Source: Trichuris trichiura (lineage: Eukaryota; Nematoda; Enoplea; Trichinellida; Trichuridae). From it: a stretch of DNA of 64,000 nucleotides. The stretch covers positions 2,802,001-2,866,000 of the forward strand of contig JBAJFE010000042.1 in assembly GCA_037903355.1 (NCBI GenBank), given 5' to 3'. Under the pieces are notes generated by a model. It ran no database searches and was not told the DNA's origin. It worked only from the letters and a program-made list of their open reading frames with translations. This document shows, in pieces, positions 1-11,271 of the stretch; position 1 is the stretch's first letter; the number at the start of each line of letters is the position of its first letter. The position numbers and the translations under genes were made by a program.

Positions 1-103
1 TAGCGTAAATGTCTGTATTGTTTAATAGCCTTATTAGTCGCCAGGTTATGATTGCAGATAGAGGTTTCTGCAATTTTTGTTCAGTGTTGAATTTTAATTG
101 TAG

Positions 104-635
104 GAAGAGAACCGGATGCAGAAGAACACTCAGTTTCACATTATGTTCTTGTTCTTTGTGGCCTGCATGTTCTTCATAAGCGTAAGCAGTCTTCTGTTCT
201 ACCACCTTTGGCTGACTTCAAAAAATCGTACTACGTTAGGTAGGCAACTGAGCTGGCCATTGTTTGTAGTCTTTTAGTTCACTCGTTTCAGAAGCGTTTC
301 GGCCACCAGTGTTTGCCCACGGCCCTAACAAGAATGGCTTTAATTACGGTACGCTTAGGAACTTTCAGGAAGTGTTTGGAAAGCGGCCGCTTTTATGGTT
401 TCTGCCAGTGTACACAAGGTTAGAATTTAAAATCTTCGCCCTGTAAAGGTATTTTTTGAAACTATGACAACATTCGCGGCAGCAGTAACAAGTTTTGCTA
501 TCCGAGCTCTTTTCAAGTATGAATCGATGGCTTTGCCAGTAGTCTGCGTAGAGCTGTGTATAACATGTTAGCCCTTTAGGATCACACCTCATCAATGCCA
601 AGTGCAGCATTGCATTTGCTGTGCTTGCCTCATGA
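104..635 (+). CDS. DHHC-type palmitoyltransferase, C-terminal exons (partial)
   Basis: This is the 3' part of a protein S-acyltransferase of the ZDHHC2/15/20 group, which palmitoylates membrane-associated proteins in Golgi or plasma membrane. Exon 104-239 follows a TTTTAATTGTAG acceptor and encodes the third/fourth membrane segment (FHIMFLFFVACMFFISVS), then YHLWLTSKNRTTL, the post-helix motif of this subgroup. Its donor is G|GTAGGC. Exon 292-418 continues in phase with EAFRPPVF, GPNKNGFNYG and NFQEVFG, then LWFLPVYT, which matches the family TTxE and F-x-LG-x-x-N-x-x-x-VFG region. A terminal exon 572-635 (acceptor CATGTTAG, ending TGA) fits the phase but is tentative. The catalytic DHHC cysteine-rich domain must lie before the window. 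The family call is firm; the last exon is a guess. Confidence 0.88.
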
Positions 636-2236
636 TTCTATACCAAAAGTGGCGGCAAAGACTTAGCGTCTTTTATATCACGATTTCGGTTACTCTCTTT
701 TTCGTTAAAATCAGTATTAAATAGAACGGTCAGACAGTTCGAGCTGGCGAGTCGATTGTCTACATCAATTGTTTGAGATTGAAATGCTTTCATTCACTAG
801 AATTCAAGTTCTTCTTTGTAATCTCATGTTCTTGACAAGTACTGTCGCAAGCGGTTTCATTATTCATTCTTCGGAACTTCGAAAACAGATCTTCTTTTGC
901 TATATCGACCTTCAGTCAGCCTTGAAATCGTCTTAGGTGTTCTACTTCACTTGCTTTCCTTGACGACTGGACATAGCGTTTGCCCGAGAACTCTGAATTA
1001 ATCAATGCTAAAAAGTAATTGTAAACAGCGCTCGCTTTGTATGTGAAATTTTTATGTTTAAAAGCTGCTGCTTTCTCCAGACGAAACACGCTGAAGATCT
1101 TCCAGCCAATGGTAGCTGTTTTATTGATTCTCGAAACTGAGGTTTCACTTATTTTTAAGAGGCTAAACGCTAAAGATTTTTTCGCCGTGCCAGTCGAAGT
1201 AAGATTTACTTAAGAGTGACAAAAGGTTTATACGTGTCATGTTGTGTTGAAGCGCGTCAGTATTTAAGTTCAATTAACGCATTTACCTATTGCCTTTTTA
1301 ATCCGATAATTATGCAAATTGATTTTTCGATTGTAGTCCGTGCTTATGCCGAACAAGAATATGGTCGGCTTGTTTTCAACGATATACTACTGGGTAATTG
1401 ACCATATTTTTAGCCTCGGCGACGGTGTTACCTTCGAGCCCACTGCGGAGCACGTTGGCGTTTATCTGTCTTCAGAGTAACTGCTTCGTACAACAATTGA
1501 AGTTTCGATATTTCACCTTTCTCGACCAAGCACTTCGATCAGCTTTGGTCTTCTGTGAGGTCATTAAATGGTCCGCATTTGCCTTGAACTTACTGCCAAC
1601 AGCCGAACAATGAATAAGCGAACATAAAAGCGCTTGGTAAAATAGACTGGTTTGCCTATTGTGAATGCAAACCGCCAAAGAACTGCTTGGTAGGGCAAAG
1701 TGAACCTAAAAAATAAATTACTTTCGTTGAACTCCGTTATTCGTGGAGAAGAAAACTCTTCAAACTTTTTGGCTTCGACTCTGAGCGTTCGCTTAGATCC
1801 CGTTCGGCGCACGGACGGGTTCAACAATGTTTATGCTGTCCCTTTGTATGCCGCTGATAAACTGCAAAAGATTACGCATCCATTACTTGAGAATGTCGTA
1901 ACGCTTTTCGACATAACTGCGCAAGTGCACTTCTGCGGCATCATTAGGTTAAAGAAAAAACTTTCTGAAATAACGCATATCGTAACTCCTCATTAGTAAC
2001 TGCTTTGCATTAATGTGCAGTACATACCAAAGCTGAATAGGATGAGTCCTGTTAATTCTGTTTCATTGAATCGAAAAACTTCAAGCCAAAATTTGTCAAA
2101 TCGATTTTTTATTCGAAATATGGGATAAACTTTACGAATTGGATTATGGTAGAATATATGCAGGTTCACTTTAGAGCAAATGATACACAGAAGTTAAGCT
2201 AAGGAGGGTTTCCATGCGCTAGCTTAGCATGAATTC
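636..2236. other. no recognisable gene
   Basis: Short open frames occur on both strands (for example 1700-1996 +), but none has recognisable domains, signal peptide or convincing splice context. Nothing else was seen. Confidence 0.5.
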
Positions 2237-2921
2237 GTGGAAATGCTATTGTACTTTTACCAGTCGATGTGGCATCGATTTGCAAATCAAAATGGAATTG
2301 TTAGTAGAATTCACAAGCGACTGGAACGTACCCATGTCAGCTCAGCAGTAAGGTTGAAAGCTTGTCCCGGTGACGAGACGAGAAAAGAGGAATACCCCAT
2401 TTGGGTTTACACACAGCTTTAATATCGATTGTTTGTTAGAGTCGAGTGTGCGTCAAACGATTCTTGTTGTTGATGATGAGCAGTGCCCGCAAACGAAGAA
2501 CGTTTGTGAACCTACTAGCTGGACAAACGACTGTCAACAAAGATGAGAGCAATGGACGTACACCCTAAACGTGAAGAAGTAGTAGATGGTTTCCCAAGGT
2601 CTCGCTGCACAAAACACATATCCATTAGCCCTGCTTTTATTGATGCTTTATCCGTCCAATGATATACCACGTTCATTCTTTAATTGCAAGGGCACTGTTA
2701 AAATTTCTGCTTGGCGACGTTAACAAAAGCTAATACGCCACTGAATTCTCCTCCGCAGAATGGATCTCCTTTCTTCTTCACTTCAAAGAGCAAAACTGGG
2801 TGCCCGGAAACGTAACCTTTTCTACCAAAAAGTAACGAGGCGTCAGGGCTGCGCGAACATCAGGAACACGCAAACGCAATGGCTGAATACCGTGGACCGG
2901 TGCAAGCACTGGTTTCCATAG
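2237..2921 (+). other. coding-like patches, possible unassembled small gene
   Basis: Three stretches have coding-like composition on the + strand. They are an open frame at 2237-2422; an exon-like block 2440-2542 after a TTTGTTAG acceptor, with three spaced cysteines in an acidic context; and an ATG frame 2760-2921 (53 codons) just after a CCTCCGCAG acceptor. I could not join them in phase and recognise no family. They could be a small cysteine-containing secreted protein or chance. Confidence 0.2.
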
Positions 2922-4017
2922 TGCTGCTAGTACCACGCATACGCGGCAATGTTTTTTCTTCGGCCACGGGTCACTAATACCGAAGGCCATGCGAAATAAA
3001 GAGCGTACAAAACAATGTTTTGCCCACCATTAACTGATTTTACTCGATTTTTGCGCAGACTATGTGTACGCAAGCTACCTCTGCCATTGGTGGTTGCCAT
3101 CTGCTACCGCCCTTTCGAACCACCCTAACCTGCGCATCATTATACCGTATTTACGTGCGGTTCTGTGGCGAGTCAGTGAGTCCGCCTGGACTCTTAGATG
3201 AGTTCGTATGCGTACATCCTCCCTAGGGGCTGTATAAAAAATAGACCTAAAAACCAGAGCACATTAAAAAGATCTGCCAGACGGTAAATGCGATGTTTTT
3301 TGCGCCTGAGTAGGTAGTTTTGAAGTAGATGTGAGCTCAACCATATTAGCAATCCTCGGCAGTCAGCTTCCACTAAGTTACAATGATAGTCACAGTTTCC
3401 TTGCCCTTATTAATGGTTTTACCTCTTGGTCACCTTTGATTTCCTCTGTACCCTCTTTGAAACACTTCATTCATAGACAACTGACTTGAATGGGGCACTA
3501 CTACCTTAAACCTGTTGCAAAGCTTCAATAATCTTGCTCCGTTTTGACTGAGCTAGGCCAGAAATTCGCTGTTTGCTCTGATTACAAAATGAAGATTTTC
3601 TATGCCATGGAAAATAGCTAGTTTAAGCTAGCATTGAATCACACAAGCGAGAATCTGGCTAGTGCTACCTTTCTGTACAATATAAACCCTGTTTAGACTA
3701 GTCGGTCAGCGTCCCATCAAAAACTGCAAGGCTTTCGGTCGAGGCGTTCAGTTTCGACCTTGACGTATTTAAAGTCTATGGCATCAGCGGGCGATTAGAC
3801 GATAATCCCACTGTCTCATGCATGCAGCTTGCTGTCAAGGTTGATACTCACCATTGCCCCGTCACAAATGGCTGCCCTTTGAGCTTTGTCTGAGATTGTC
3901 ATTCTTGAATATTATGTTCCAATTTCATCTTCGTATATAAACGGAAAATGTTGTGTTAAGAGAGCCTTTTCATCACTTTTTTTTAAGAACCACGGCTCTC
4001 ATTTCTTGTTAGTCTAG
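2922..4017. other. no recognisable gene
   Basis: Mixed-composition intergenic DNA. I saw no exon with family resemblance, no tRNA and no repeat. Confidence 0.5.
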
Positions 4018-4180
4018 GGCATAGGTTTTCGAAGTGGGCAATATCACTCCCCAGGGGCAATAGGAAACCCGCGTGGAGGGAGTCATCTAAGAGGGCCTCT
4101 GGCAGAATCATCGCTAGCGCAGAAGTGCTATCAAAATAGACTAGCGTGAAAGTGGTGAGTATTCACACAGGCGATGGCAC
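4018..4180. repeat. dispersed repeat, copy A (hAT-MITE-like)
   Basis: This stretch is clearly related to 7968-8113: both start GGGCATAGGTT, continue with G(T/C)GGGC, GGAAACCC and a TCACACAGG/TCACGCAGG-type end, with small indels between. The start GGTTTTCGAAGTGGGC resembles the hAT terminal sequence TTTCTCAACGTGGGC seen intact at 56133. It is probably a decayed non-autonomous hAT element. Confidence 0.55.
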
Positions 4181-4204
4181 TTGGAAGAGTTTAAAGTGAA
4201 AACA

Positions 4205-4230
4205 TGATGCTCAGGTTACAATTATAGTAA
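4205..4230. repeat. 26-bp sequence shared with 26701-26726
   Basis: The 26 bases here recur at 26701-26726 with one difference. One copy sits just beyond a hAT-like repeat, so it may be an end fragment of a low-copy element. It was not seen elsewhere in the window. Confidence 0.5.
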
Positions 4231-4878
4231 ATCCGTCATGTCGCTTTTTCTCTTTCAGAGCAAAATGTCATTTTCCGCTTAGAACACTCGGATGAAGCAC
4301 CGCTGTGCAATTATCCTAGTTCTTTTCAAAGTCAAAGTTTTCTTTCGAGACTATTTCTAATAATCGCTTTCGGTTTATCTTTGGTATTCCTAAAACGTCC
4401 CATAGAATGCCAATTGCTGTCGGAACGCAAGAATCTACGGATTACTCGTTTCAGCCCTGTACTATCAAAAGCGATTACATTTCACTGACAAGCGCGATTT
4501 AATGCGTTGCAAAAGACAACATCGAAGGCCGACCTCAAGCTTAATGAATTAGGCACATAAGTCCGTCACCGTCCTTCTCATTCACATAACATTCACCAAT
4601 CAAGTACTGTCAGTGCAGCAAACTCAGCGATCCTGTATGCCAGAAATTGCAAGCTCACAAATTTTGATATCTAATTTAGACCTGTTCATCCTCCCTACGC
4701 AGTAAGGTAGCTCCACTCTCAGTATTACGATGTTTCTGACGGTGCATATTTCATGGTATAAAGTTAAGGTTTATTTGAAATGTACTGAGTCAAACATAAT
4801 TGCGCAACTGCTCAACTTTGACTTGGACGGCCTAATAATCATTTGCAAAACACTACAACGTTTCCTGTCAACATTAAC

Positions 4879-5945
4879 TCAACGTTTCTTGCCAACATTA
4901 ACTCCTCTGTTGCATTTCTTATCGCACGCTGCTTTAGTTTCGAATCGGTTGGAGTTCCCTTCACATCCGCCATAGGTGAACGGTTCACATTTCTTGCCGT
5001 CTCGGTTGAAGTACCACATTTGGAAAGCGCCTCTACAAGGGCCAGCGTCCATCTTCTGATTACACGTCAGCTCGTCGAGACAAACAGTTTCACATTGCTG
5101 CTTGCTATCGAAATTATTTGAATTACCGCCACATCCGCCGTAGTAGAATGTTTCACACTTTCGGGTTCGCGGATTGAAGAACCATTTCTGGTGCCTAGCC
5201 CGGCAGTTACCAACCTCTGCTGGCTGACCGCATATGCCAAATGACTTCAGCTCATCCAAACATTTTTCTTCACATTCTTGTTTGCTCTCGAAGTTGTTTG
5301 AGTTTCCTTCACAACCACCGTAAATGAATTCCTTACACTTTCGATCGTCAAGGTCAAAGAACCATCTTGTATGACGTGCTCTGCAAGGGCCGGTATCACT
5401 TGGTTGCATACAAATGCCAGACGGTGTCGACGGTTTTTGTTTTTTGACGCATTTTGCTTCGCATTCTTCTTTCGTAGCAAAATTGTTTTCATTTCCTTGG
5501 CATCCTCCGTAAGTGAATTGCTGACATTCGTTCGTTTCTTGAACATAGTACCATCTATTTACTGCCGCCATACATGGACCAGCGTCCATGGGCTGTTTGC
5601 ACGGATTCTTCTTTCCCTGCTTAATGCACAATTTCCTGCATTCTTTCTTCTTTTGAAATCTGTTCCCGTTGCCTTCGCAACCACCGTAAACGAACAGTGC
5701 ACATTCCTTTAATGTAATGTTGTAATACCATTGGTGTTGTACTGCAAGGCACGGTCCGGCGTCTGGTTGAAGTTGGCATACCGATGAATCTTTGGTCTCA
5801 CTTTCGATAACAACTGCAAGTATGATTAGTGACTTCCCAAGTTGAGTTTTTTCTTGCACTTACCAGGTTTTCGTCCTCCGTTCACTGTTTCTAACGCGGC
5901 CACTGGTAGGAAGAAAAAGAGTGCATACAGAAGTTTCAATGCCAT
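4879..5945 (-). CDS. secreted five-Kunitz-domain protease inhibitor
   Basis: Two exons, 5864-5945 and 4879-5813, are joined across a 50-bp intron (donor CCTG|GTAAGT, acceptor TACTTGCAG) to give 338 residues. Exon 1 encodes a signal peptide (MALKLLYALFFFLPVAALE). The rest is five BPTI/Kunitz domains in series, each with six cysteines, the GPC/GNC reactive loop, a WYY/WFF core and YGGC. Kunitz domains insert the residue after the second cysteine (P1) into serine proteases. Here P1 is Leu, Met, Arg, Arg, Arg in domains 1-5, so the first two suggest elastase/chymotrypsin-like targets and the last three trypsin-like targets. Multi-Kunitz secreted proteins are common in parasitic nematodes; the host-protease target is inference. 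The short basic tail ends in VGKKR. A short, unrelated-looking + strand frame overlaps it and is a shadow. Confidence 0.95.
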
Positions 5946-5964
5946 TGCTGTAATGCAAATGGGA

Positions 5965-6000
5965 GAGTGACTGATGCAATTTCCTCTCTTCTTTTATACT
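5965..6000 (-). promoter_or_regulatory. TATA/initiator core promoter of the Kunitz gene
   Basis: On the minus strand an AGTATAAAAG TATA box (5991-6000) lies about 26 bp before a TCAGTC initiator-like sequence (5969-5974) and about 50 bp before the start codon at 5945. This is a compact 5' end with little room for an upstream exon. Confidence 0.6.
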
Positions 6001-6586
6001 ACCATTGAGTTGTCATTTCATGTCTGTATTTACGCTGCTGAGCAGCTGATTCCACTAGGAAAAGGTCAAAGATAGAGAATTAAGGGACGCGTAATTTTTC
6101 ATCCTCTTCGCTACTGCGTCGACAGTGTTTACCCAGTATGTATCTCTTCAGTTTTGGTGCACATGAATTTTTTTGTGAGCGCTTTGCTGCATAAAGCTAG
6201 TGAAAATGCTGACTGAATCGTATAGTAGTAGAGTAATAATGGAAGGACTGTTGTTTGTCGTTAGGTGACTGATTTAACCATCACGCTGCCTGGACACGTA
6301 ATAGTCAGTGTTTTCCTTTGATAAGTCGAGAAAACCTTATCCTGCCACTGAAACGATATGTTGGAGTCTTTAAGTTCATATCACAGTACTATATTGTAAC
6401 TTACGTAGCGCAGAATGTTGTGTATTGCAGTGGGCAGCGGAATGAACTATCTCATGGGGGCGGAAACGATCTCGTTGTTGACGTGGAGGTTCAGTCTGTT
6501 TCGAAAAAACGTCAATCGCTTCTCTTTTGAATAAGCCAAGCCTGAGACAGTATGAGCTACCATGTATACTTTGTGTTCTTCGTTGC
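6001..6586. other. no recognisable gene
   Basis: Upstream region of the Kunitz gene. A short + strand frame at 6318-6530 has no recognisable features. Confidence 0.45.
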
Positions 6587-7610
6587 TTACAGTCCGTCTA
6601 CTGCGCAGTGCTTTGGAATTGTTTTGGAAAGAAGAGAAATTTCGAAGTTACCTCTCTGTTCAGTTCGTTTGTCACCATGTCCCCGCGTCGTCAGATTAGT
6701 GGTTCTGCAAAGTGAAACGAGTCCCAGCTTTCGTTCAACAGTTTTTAGAATGACAGCTTTCAAGTTGTTCCTTCCGATGACTTCTAAGAAATCCTTCATG
6801 CCCGCTCTTAGTTGGCAGCTGTTTCTTCCAAATATAGTGATCACACTAGAACAATTAAAAATGTTGGTTTTCGTTAGAGTAGTGTCGGTGGTAGTGACTG
6901 CGCCCTGCTGTTCAGTTGGTTTGAGCAGAGATTGCAGAAGACCTCACAGTCTTCACAAGTTGTAGCACGTTTAGCAGCATTTCAGTTGCTTTGACTTCAA
7001 GTACCCATACTTCAGTTGAAAGACATCCTATAGTCAACGTACGAGGAATGTGATAACCGAGACGACCCATTCTTCTTAAGTGAATTTGAAACACGAGGCC
7101 TACGGTTATTTTTGTATACTGATTTTTAAGCTGCCGCGAACTGGTGGTAACATTTATGATTGCCAAACTTTCCAACATTCGGAAATTTACTGAAAAACTA
7201 AATTCCCTAAGTAATGAAAAAATGCACTATTCCCAGCTTGCTGCTTTTAACATGAGAGACATAAACAGCAGAGGGGTTTCTGAAAAGCGTGTTTCGTACG
7301 AGTAATGTAGTTCCTCATTCCACCGTTTCAGCCACCGAAAGCAGGGAGCGTTTACCACCCTGACCTTGAGAAACCTTGGTCTGAAACGCTCAAAGAATGC
7401 GTTTCATGAGAAAAAGTCAGTGAACTTGTTCTCAGGTATGACGAGCATTTTAAACAGACTGAACGTTGGCACAGTGAATCTTTTAAAACAAGAATGTGAA
7501 TGAACTGAATGGCAAAGTGCTTGCACCTCTTGCAGTTACCATTTCTCCGGCAAAAGTTTCTGAAAGGTAATTTTTTGATACTCACATTGCCCACGTCATA
7601 AGAAATGCTT
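6587..7610 (-). other. coding-like patches on the minus strand, unassembled
   Basis: Several minus-strand stretches look like exons: a frame read from about 6847 to 6587 preceded by a TTGTTCTAG acceptor, a frame 7178-6912, and two overlapping frames between 7594 and 7352 next to an ATG...GCAAT|GTGAGT donor and an ACCTTTCAG acceptor. They have balanced, non-repetitive amino-acid composition, but I cannot join them uniquely and know no family for them. They may be an active small gene or a pseudogene. Confidence 0.25.
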
Positions 7611-8288
7611 TTAAATATTAATATTAATAAAATACCTTTTTTTTAAAATAATACGGCACGCGCTGAGTAAGCTTAAAGAACATGAAATTCAGCTTCCTCC
7701 GAGCTGAATAAGGTAGCAACCAGAAAATTGAAATTTTGTTTCACCTTTCCTCACTTTGCATTCAAAATATCCATCCAGTAAAAGTTTCGCGACTTATCCT
7801 TTACCGAAAGAGCAATTCGCGCATTTTAGCTGGTGTTCTTTAAAAGTTGCCTTACGACCCAATGTTTAGTCATGGGCAAATGTTTTACAGAGTTTAAGTG
7901 TAAATTTCTGGAACGCATCTTGAACGAAGCATACGTGGTACTAATCCTTACAGTTATGCTGCCCATAGGGCATAGGTTCTCAAGGTGGGCGGGAAACCCG
8001 TGCGGAGGAGTTGGGAATCACATAAGTGGTACTCCGGCAAAATTATGCCTAGCGTAGGAGGGCTATCAGAGTGGCCGGCGTAAGAGTGCTGACTGTTCAC
8101 GCAGGTAACTGCATACTTTTACATCTTATCATTGGTGTTCACGCTGAAAAAATACTGATGAAGCAAAGCGCTATTGGTCTCAGAATGGTTGAATTAGCTT
8201 GCAAATTATCAAAGTCATGTTCTGAAGATTTCATTCCCTGTGAGACGAATCTTATTATTGTGAACTAGCAGACTTATGCAGGAGAGCG
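7611..8288. repeat. AT-rich DNA with dispersed repeat copy B
   Basis: Bases 7968-8113 are the second copy of the hAT-like repeat at 4018-4180. The remainder is AT-rich (an ATATTAATATTAATAAAAT run near 7615) without recognisable genes. Confidence 0.5.
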
Positions 8289-9247
8289 TTGATTATACGA
8301 ACTCACTGGAAGGCCAAAATCTTAAATTGTGAGAAAATGGAGGATATTGCTTGTACTGCCGTTAGTGTATTGTTTTGGTGTATTGAAGCGGAAGAATTGC
8401 TTGAAGCTTTAAATGCAGTTTCATTATCGGGCGAATGCGAAAAGACGGATGTTGAAGTGTGGCTAGCCTGTGGCAGTGACAATCCTGGGTTTCCGATTTT
8501 GGACAACGATGAAATCGTTGAATCACTCTTAAATGTAGAAGATGAAATAGGCGAAGACCTCGACGAAATTACAGAAGCACAAACTGCATATCCTTCTCAT
8601 GACACAGCGTTTTGATGCCTGGAGATTATTCTTGAATGATTTGAATGCCAGGAGGAGTGCGACCCAGGAATGCTTCTGTAGTTAAAGAACATCCGAGATT
8701 TATTAGCCAAGAAACGAACGAAAACTTTGGGGCAGGCGTCCATTACGGACTTTTTTTAGACAGAAACAGTTTTCAGTGGAATCTTGATTAGTGATGGCAG
8801 ATTGTCATGCATTTGGAACAGATTCAGCGTTTTTTGAAATCCCGGATTGCTTACCAGTTTCCTTGCATTCACTCGACATTCAAAACGCTTTTAAGGCTTT
8901 GACATTCAAACTGCTGTAGCATCCTGAAATAGAATTGAACTATTGTTCTTTTAAGATGATTGAATTGCTAAAATGGAGATGGACTGCCGTACTTTGCACG
9001 TTATTTAATATTTCGCGTAGAAAGTGATGGTAGATTTCTGACCATCTCAGTTGTTGATAAATTATTGTGCTTTGAAGGAATTTGTTGTTAAGCAGTAGAA
9101 AATTAATACTTGGTATTATATTTGCCGAATTTTAATTTAAACAGAGCGAAAAAATCGACAGGTTTTAGCATTTGTTCGATTATCCGAACTTTTTTTATTG
9201 TCCGAGCTACCCCTGGTCCCAGTTTGGATAATCGACGTTCTACTGTA
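8289..9247 (+). mobile_element. pogo/Tigger transposon remnant, 3' half
   Basis: The frame 8289-8615 carries the typical C-terminal tail of Tigger/Jerky-type transposases: VEVWLAC then DNPGFPILDNDEIVES, followed by an acidic stretch. After a stop at 8613 and a frame change, the family's last block (LLAKKRTKT, then SITDFF) is still readable to about 8757. The catalytic DDE region is missing. At 9165-9245 lies a terminal inverted-repeat-like end containing ATTATCCGAAC and ending GATAATCGACGTTCTACTG, followed by TA, the expected target dinucleotide. No matching left end was found, so this is a truncated, dead copy. Confidence 0.75.
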
Positions 9248-10059
9248 TTTTTTGATCTCCCAATTCTCAGCGACGTTTTTCTTGTCTTCGCGCTTTCAGT
9301 TTTCCTCAGGGAAAGTATGTCTAATGATTGGAAAGTGTTCTGATGTTGCAGAGTCATCAGAACAGGCGCATTCATTTTTAGTTTTTTTACTCACTAAGGT
9401 CATGAGCAATCGTAATTTGGTCAGTCATTCGCTGAATTCTATCGTGACTAAATACGGAGGGTCTTCGACCTGCGACGGATTCGACTTCGTGATGGTTTCG
9501 GTGACAACGTACGTTCGCTTCCAGCTGCGATAGTTTCGCTTTTGCTCAGTCTAGCGACAGCCGCTTTGACTGTCTTTCGATGATGTGCTCTTGCGGCGAG
9601 CTGCAGGTCAGTCAGTCATGCGACTACCAGCATGGAAGAACTCGTCCCTAACCAGTGATTGGTGGAAAATGCGGCTTATAGTTAAGATACGGCGGTTCAG
9701 CTAAAGGATAGGCATGAGAAATCTGTAAAAAAGGGAAGCGGGCCTGTCATAAAACCTTAATTTATTGCAACTTGCGAACCTTGCTTGTCGGTTTCGCAGA
9801 TGTTACCTGTTCTCTTGACGCGTGAAGATGCATACGCAGAAACGAAGAGCGCGGCGGGTTCTGATTAACCTAGTCAGTGAGTGTATTAAGTACAGCAGGC
9901 GTTTTCTATTTGCTCATAGTTCACAAGTTCTCTGTCCGTTAGGCATAAGCTGTTTACTCTCTATCACTGTTTAGAGTCAGAAGGACATACTTCGCCATGT
10001 TGTCCATACTACGGAATTCCATAATAGCCGGGAAATGCAAGCCACATACTTCGCGCATC
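9248..10059. other. no recognisable gene
   Basis: Flank between two transposon remnants. I saw short frames only and no splice-supported exon. Confidence 0.45.
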
Positions 10060-10523
10060 TTGAGAAGAGTTAGAAGAAGAGGAAAGCAATTACGCTTGAG
10101 ACAAAGCTGGACGCAGTTGCACAGCACGAAAGCGGGAAATCTGTTATCGATATCACACCTAAGTTATTATTGCCATAGTCCGCAATCTCAACCATTCTGA
10201 AAGACAAAAAATAAATCAGTGATGCAGTGAAATCGTCCGCTCCGGCCAGTTCCACCTTCATTACGAAGGGTAGAGATGGTCCGATCACACAAATGGAAAA
10301 GATGCTTGTCGTGTGGATGGAATGTCAGATACAGAAGAACATCCCTCTTAGCCTATCAGCAATCCCAGCAAAGGCCAGAAATCTGTTTAACGCCTTGGCA
10401 GAGCCCATGGCTGATCTTACACAGCGGCAGATTTTCGCAGCAATTCGTGGATGGTTTCAGCGCTTCAGAAAACATCAGAAATTTTATCGAGTGAAAATCA
10501 GCGCTGAGGGATCAGGTTCGTAA
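10060..10523 (+). pseudogene. Tigger/CENP-B-like DNA-binding fragment
   Basis: This reads as the N-terminal part of a Tigger/Jerky transposase. First comes the helix-turn-helix start (RRKAITLETKLDAVAQHE, then GKSVIDI) with in-frame stops at about 10160 and 10205. The CENP-B type HTH follows (MEKMLVVWMECQIQKNIPL, AKARNLFNAL, GWFQRFRKHQKFYRVKISAEG) and ends at a stop at 10521-10523. It lies downstream of, and is separate from, the C-terminal Tigger piece at 8289-8757. The catalytic domain is absent because an hAT fragment begins at once, suggesting nested or rearranged insertions. Confidence 0.75.
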
Positions 10524-11271
10524 AGGATGAAGCCCTGATGCGGGAACTGCTATTCACTAAACAGTCGGTGACAGATACCAAAGGCGAGGCCATTTTCCTT
10601 GCTGTAGAAAAGTTTTTCAAGGATAAAAACATCCTTATGGCGAACGTAGTTGTTGTGCCAACCGACAGAACACCGTCGATGGTGGACTGCTGCAGCGGTT
10701 CTCTCGAACATTTGAAGCAGCTCATTCTTGACCTTCTGGTGGTTCATTGCATCATTCACCAACAGCATTTAGTCGCAAGAAGCCTAAGCGAACGATTAAA
10801 CCGATCACTCCAATTTGTTATTGCAGCGTTTAATACCATCAAAAGTAAATCGCTGAATGAGAGACTATTCAGACAGCTGTGTGAACAGAATGATGAAGAC
10901 TTCACTCATCTGTTACTTCACTCCGAAGTTTATGAACTGATACTGATTTAACTGAACTGCAAAGCAACGAAGAGCTGAAAGTGAAATGGAAAAGCGGATA
11001 TCAGCAGTTTTTGGCTACTGCACGAAAAAAGGGAACTGTATCCGCTGTTATAGAAAACTTTCTTATTGCATTTCTATTATCTTATCTAGCAGAACGCAGA
11101 TGCAGCACGGTTACAGAGCTGCTAAATAGTGAGAGAAGTTGGCTGAGTGTAGTAAATCGAGGCGACCTTAGACTGATGGTGACAAAGATGCAGCCAAACA
11201 TAGACAATGTTCTCGTACTGCATCAAGCGCACCCATCACACTCAGCAGTCTCTGTTTATGTGCAATCGTAA
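10517..11271 (+). pseudogene. hAT transposase remnant (ZBED5/FAM200-like)
   Basis: The frame from about 10517 reads FVKDEALMRELLFTK, then a region matching the hAT catalytic half of ZBED5/FAM200/SCAND3-type proteins: GEAIF, the D of VVPTD, HCIIHQQHLVA, and SLNERLFRQLCEQND ending in LLLHSEV. After a break at about 10935-10990 the C-terminal dimerisation block follows: LAERRCSTVTELLNSERSW, VNRGDLRLMVTKMQPNID and LHQAHPSH. The middle third and the BED zinc finger are missing and stops interrupt it, so it is inactive. It directly abuts the Tigger fragment. Confidence 0.8.

Noticed and set aside
5371..5712. 113-codon frame on the + strand inside the Kunitz gene
   Set aside because: It is an antisense shadow of the Kunitz coding exon.
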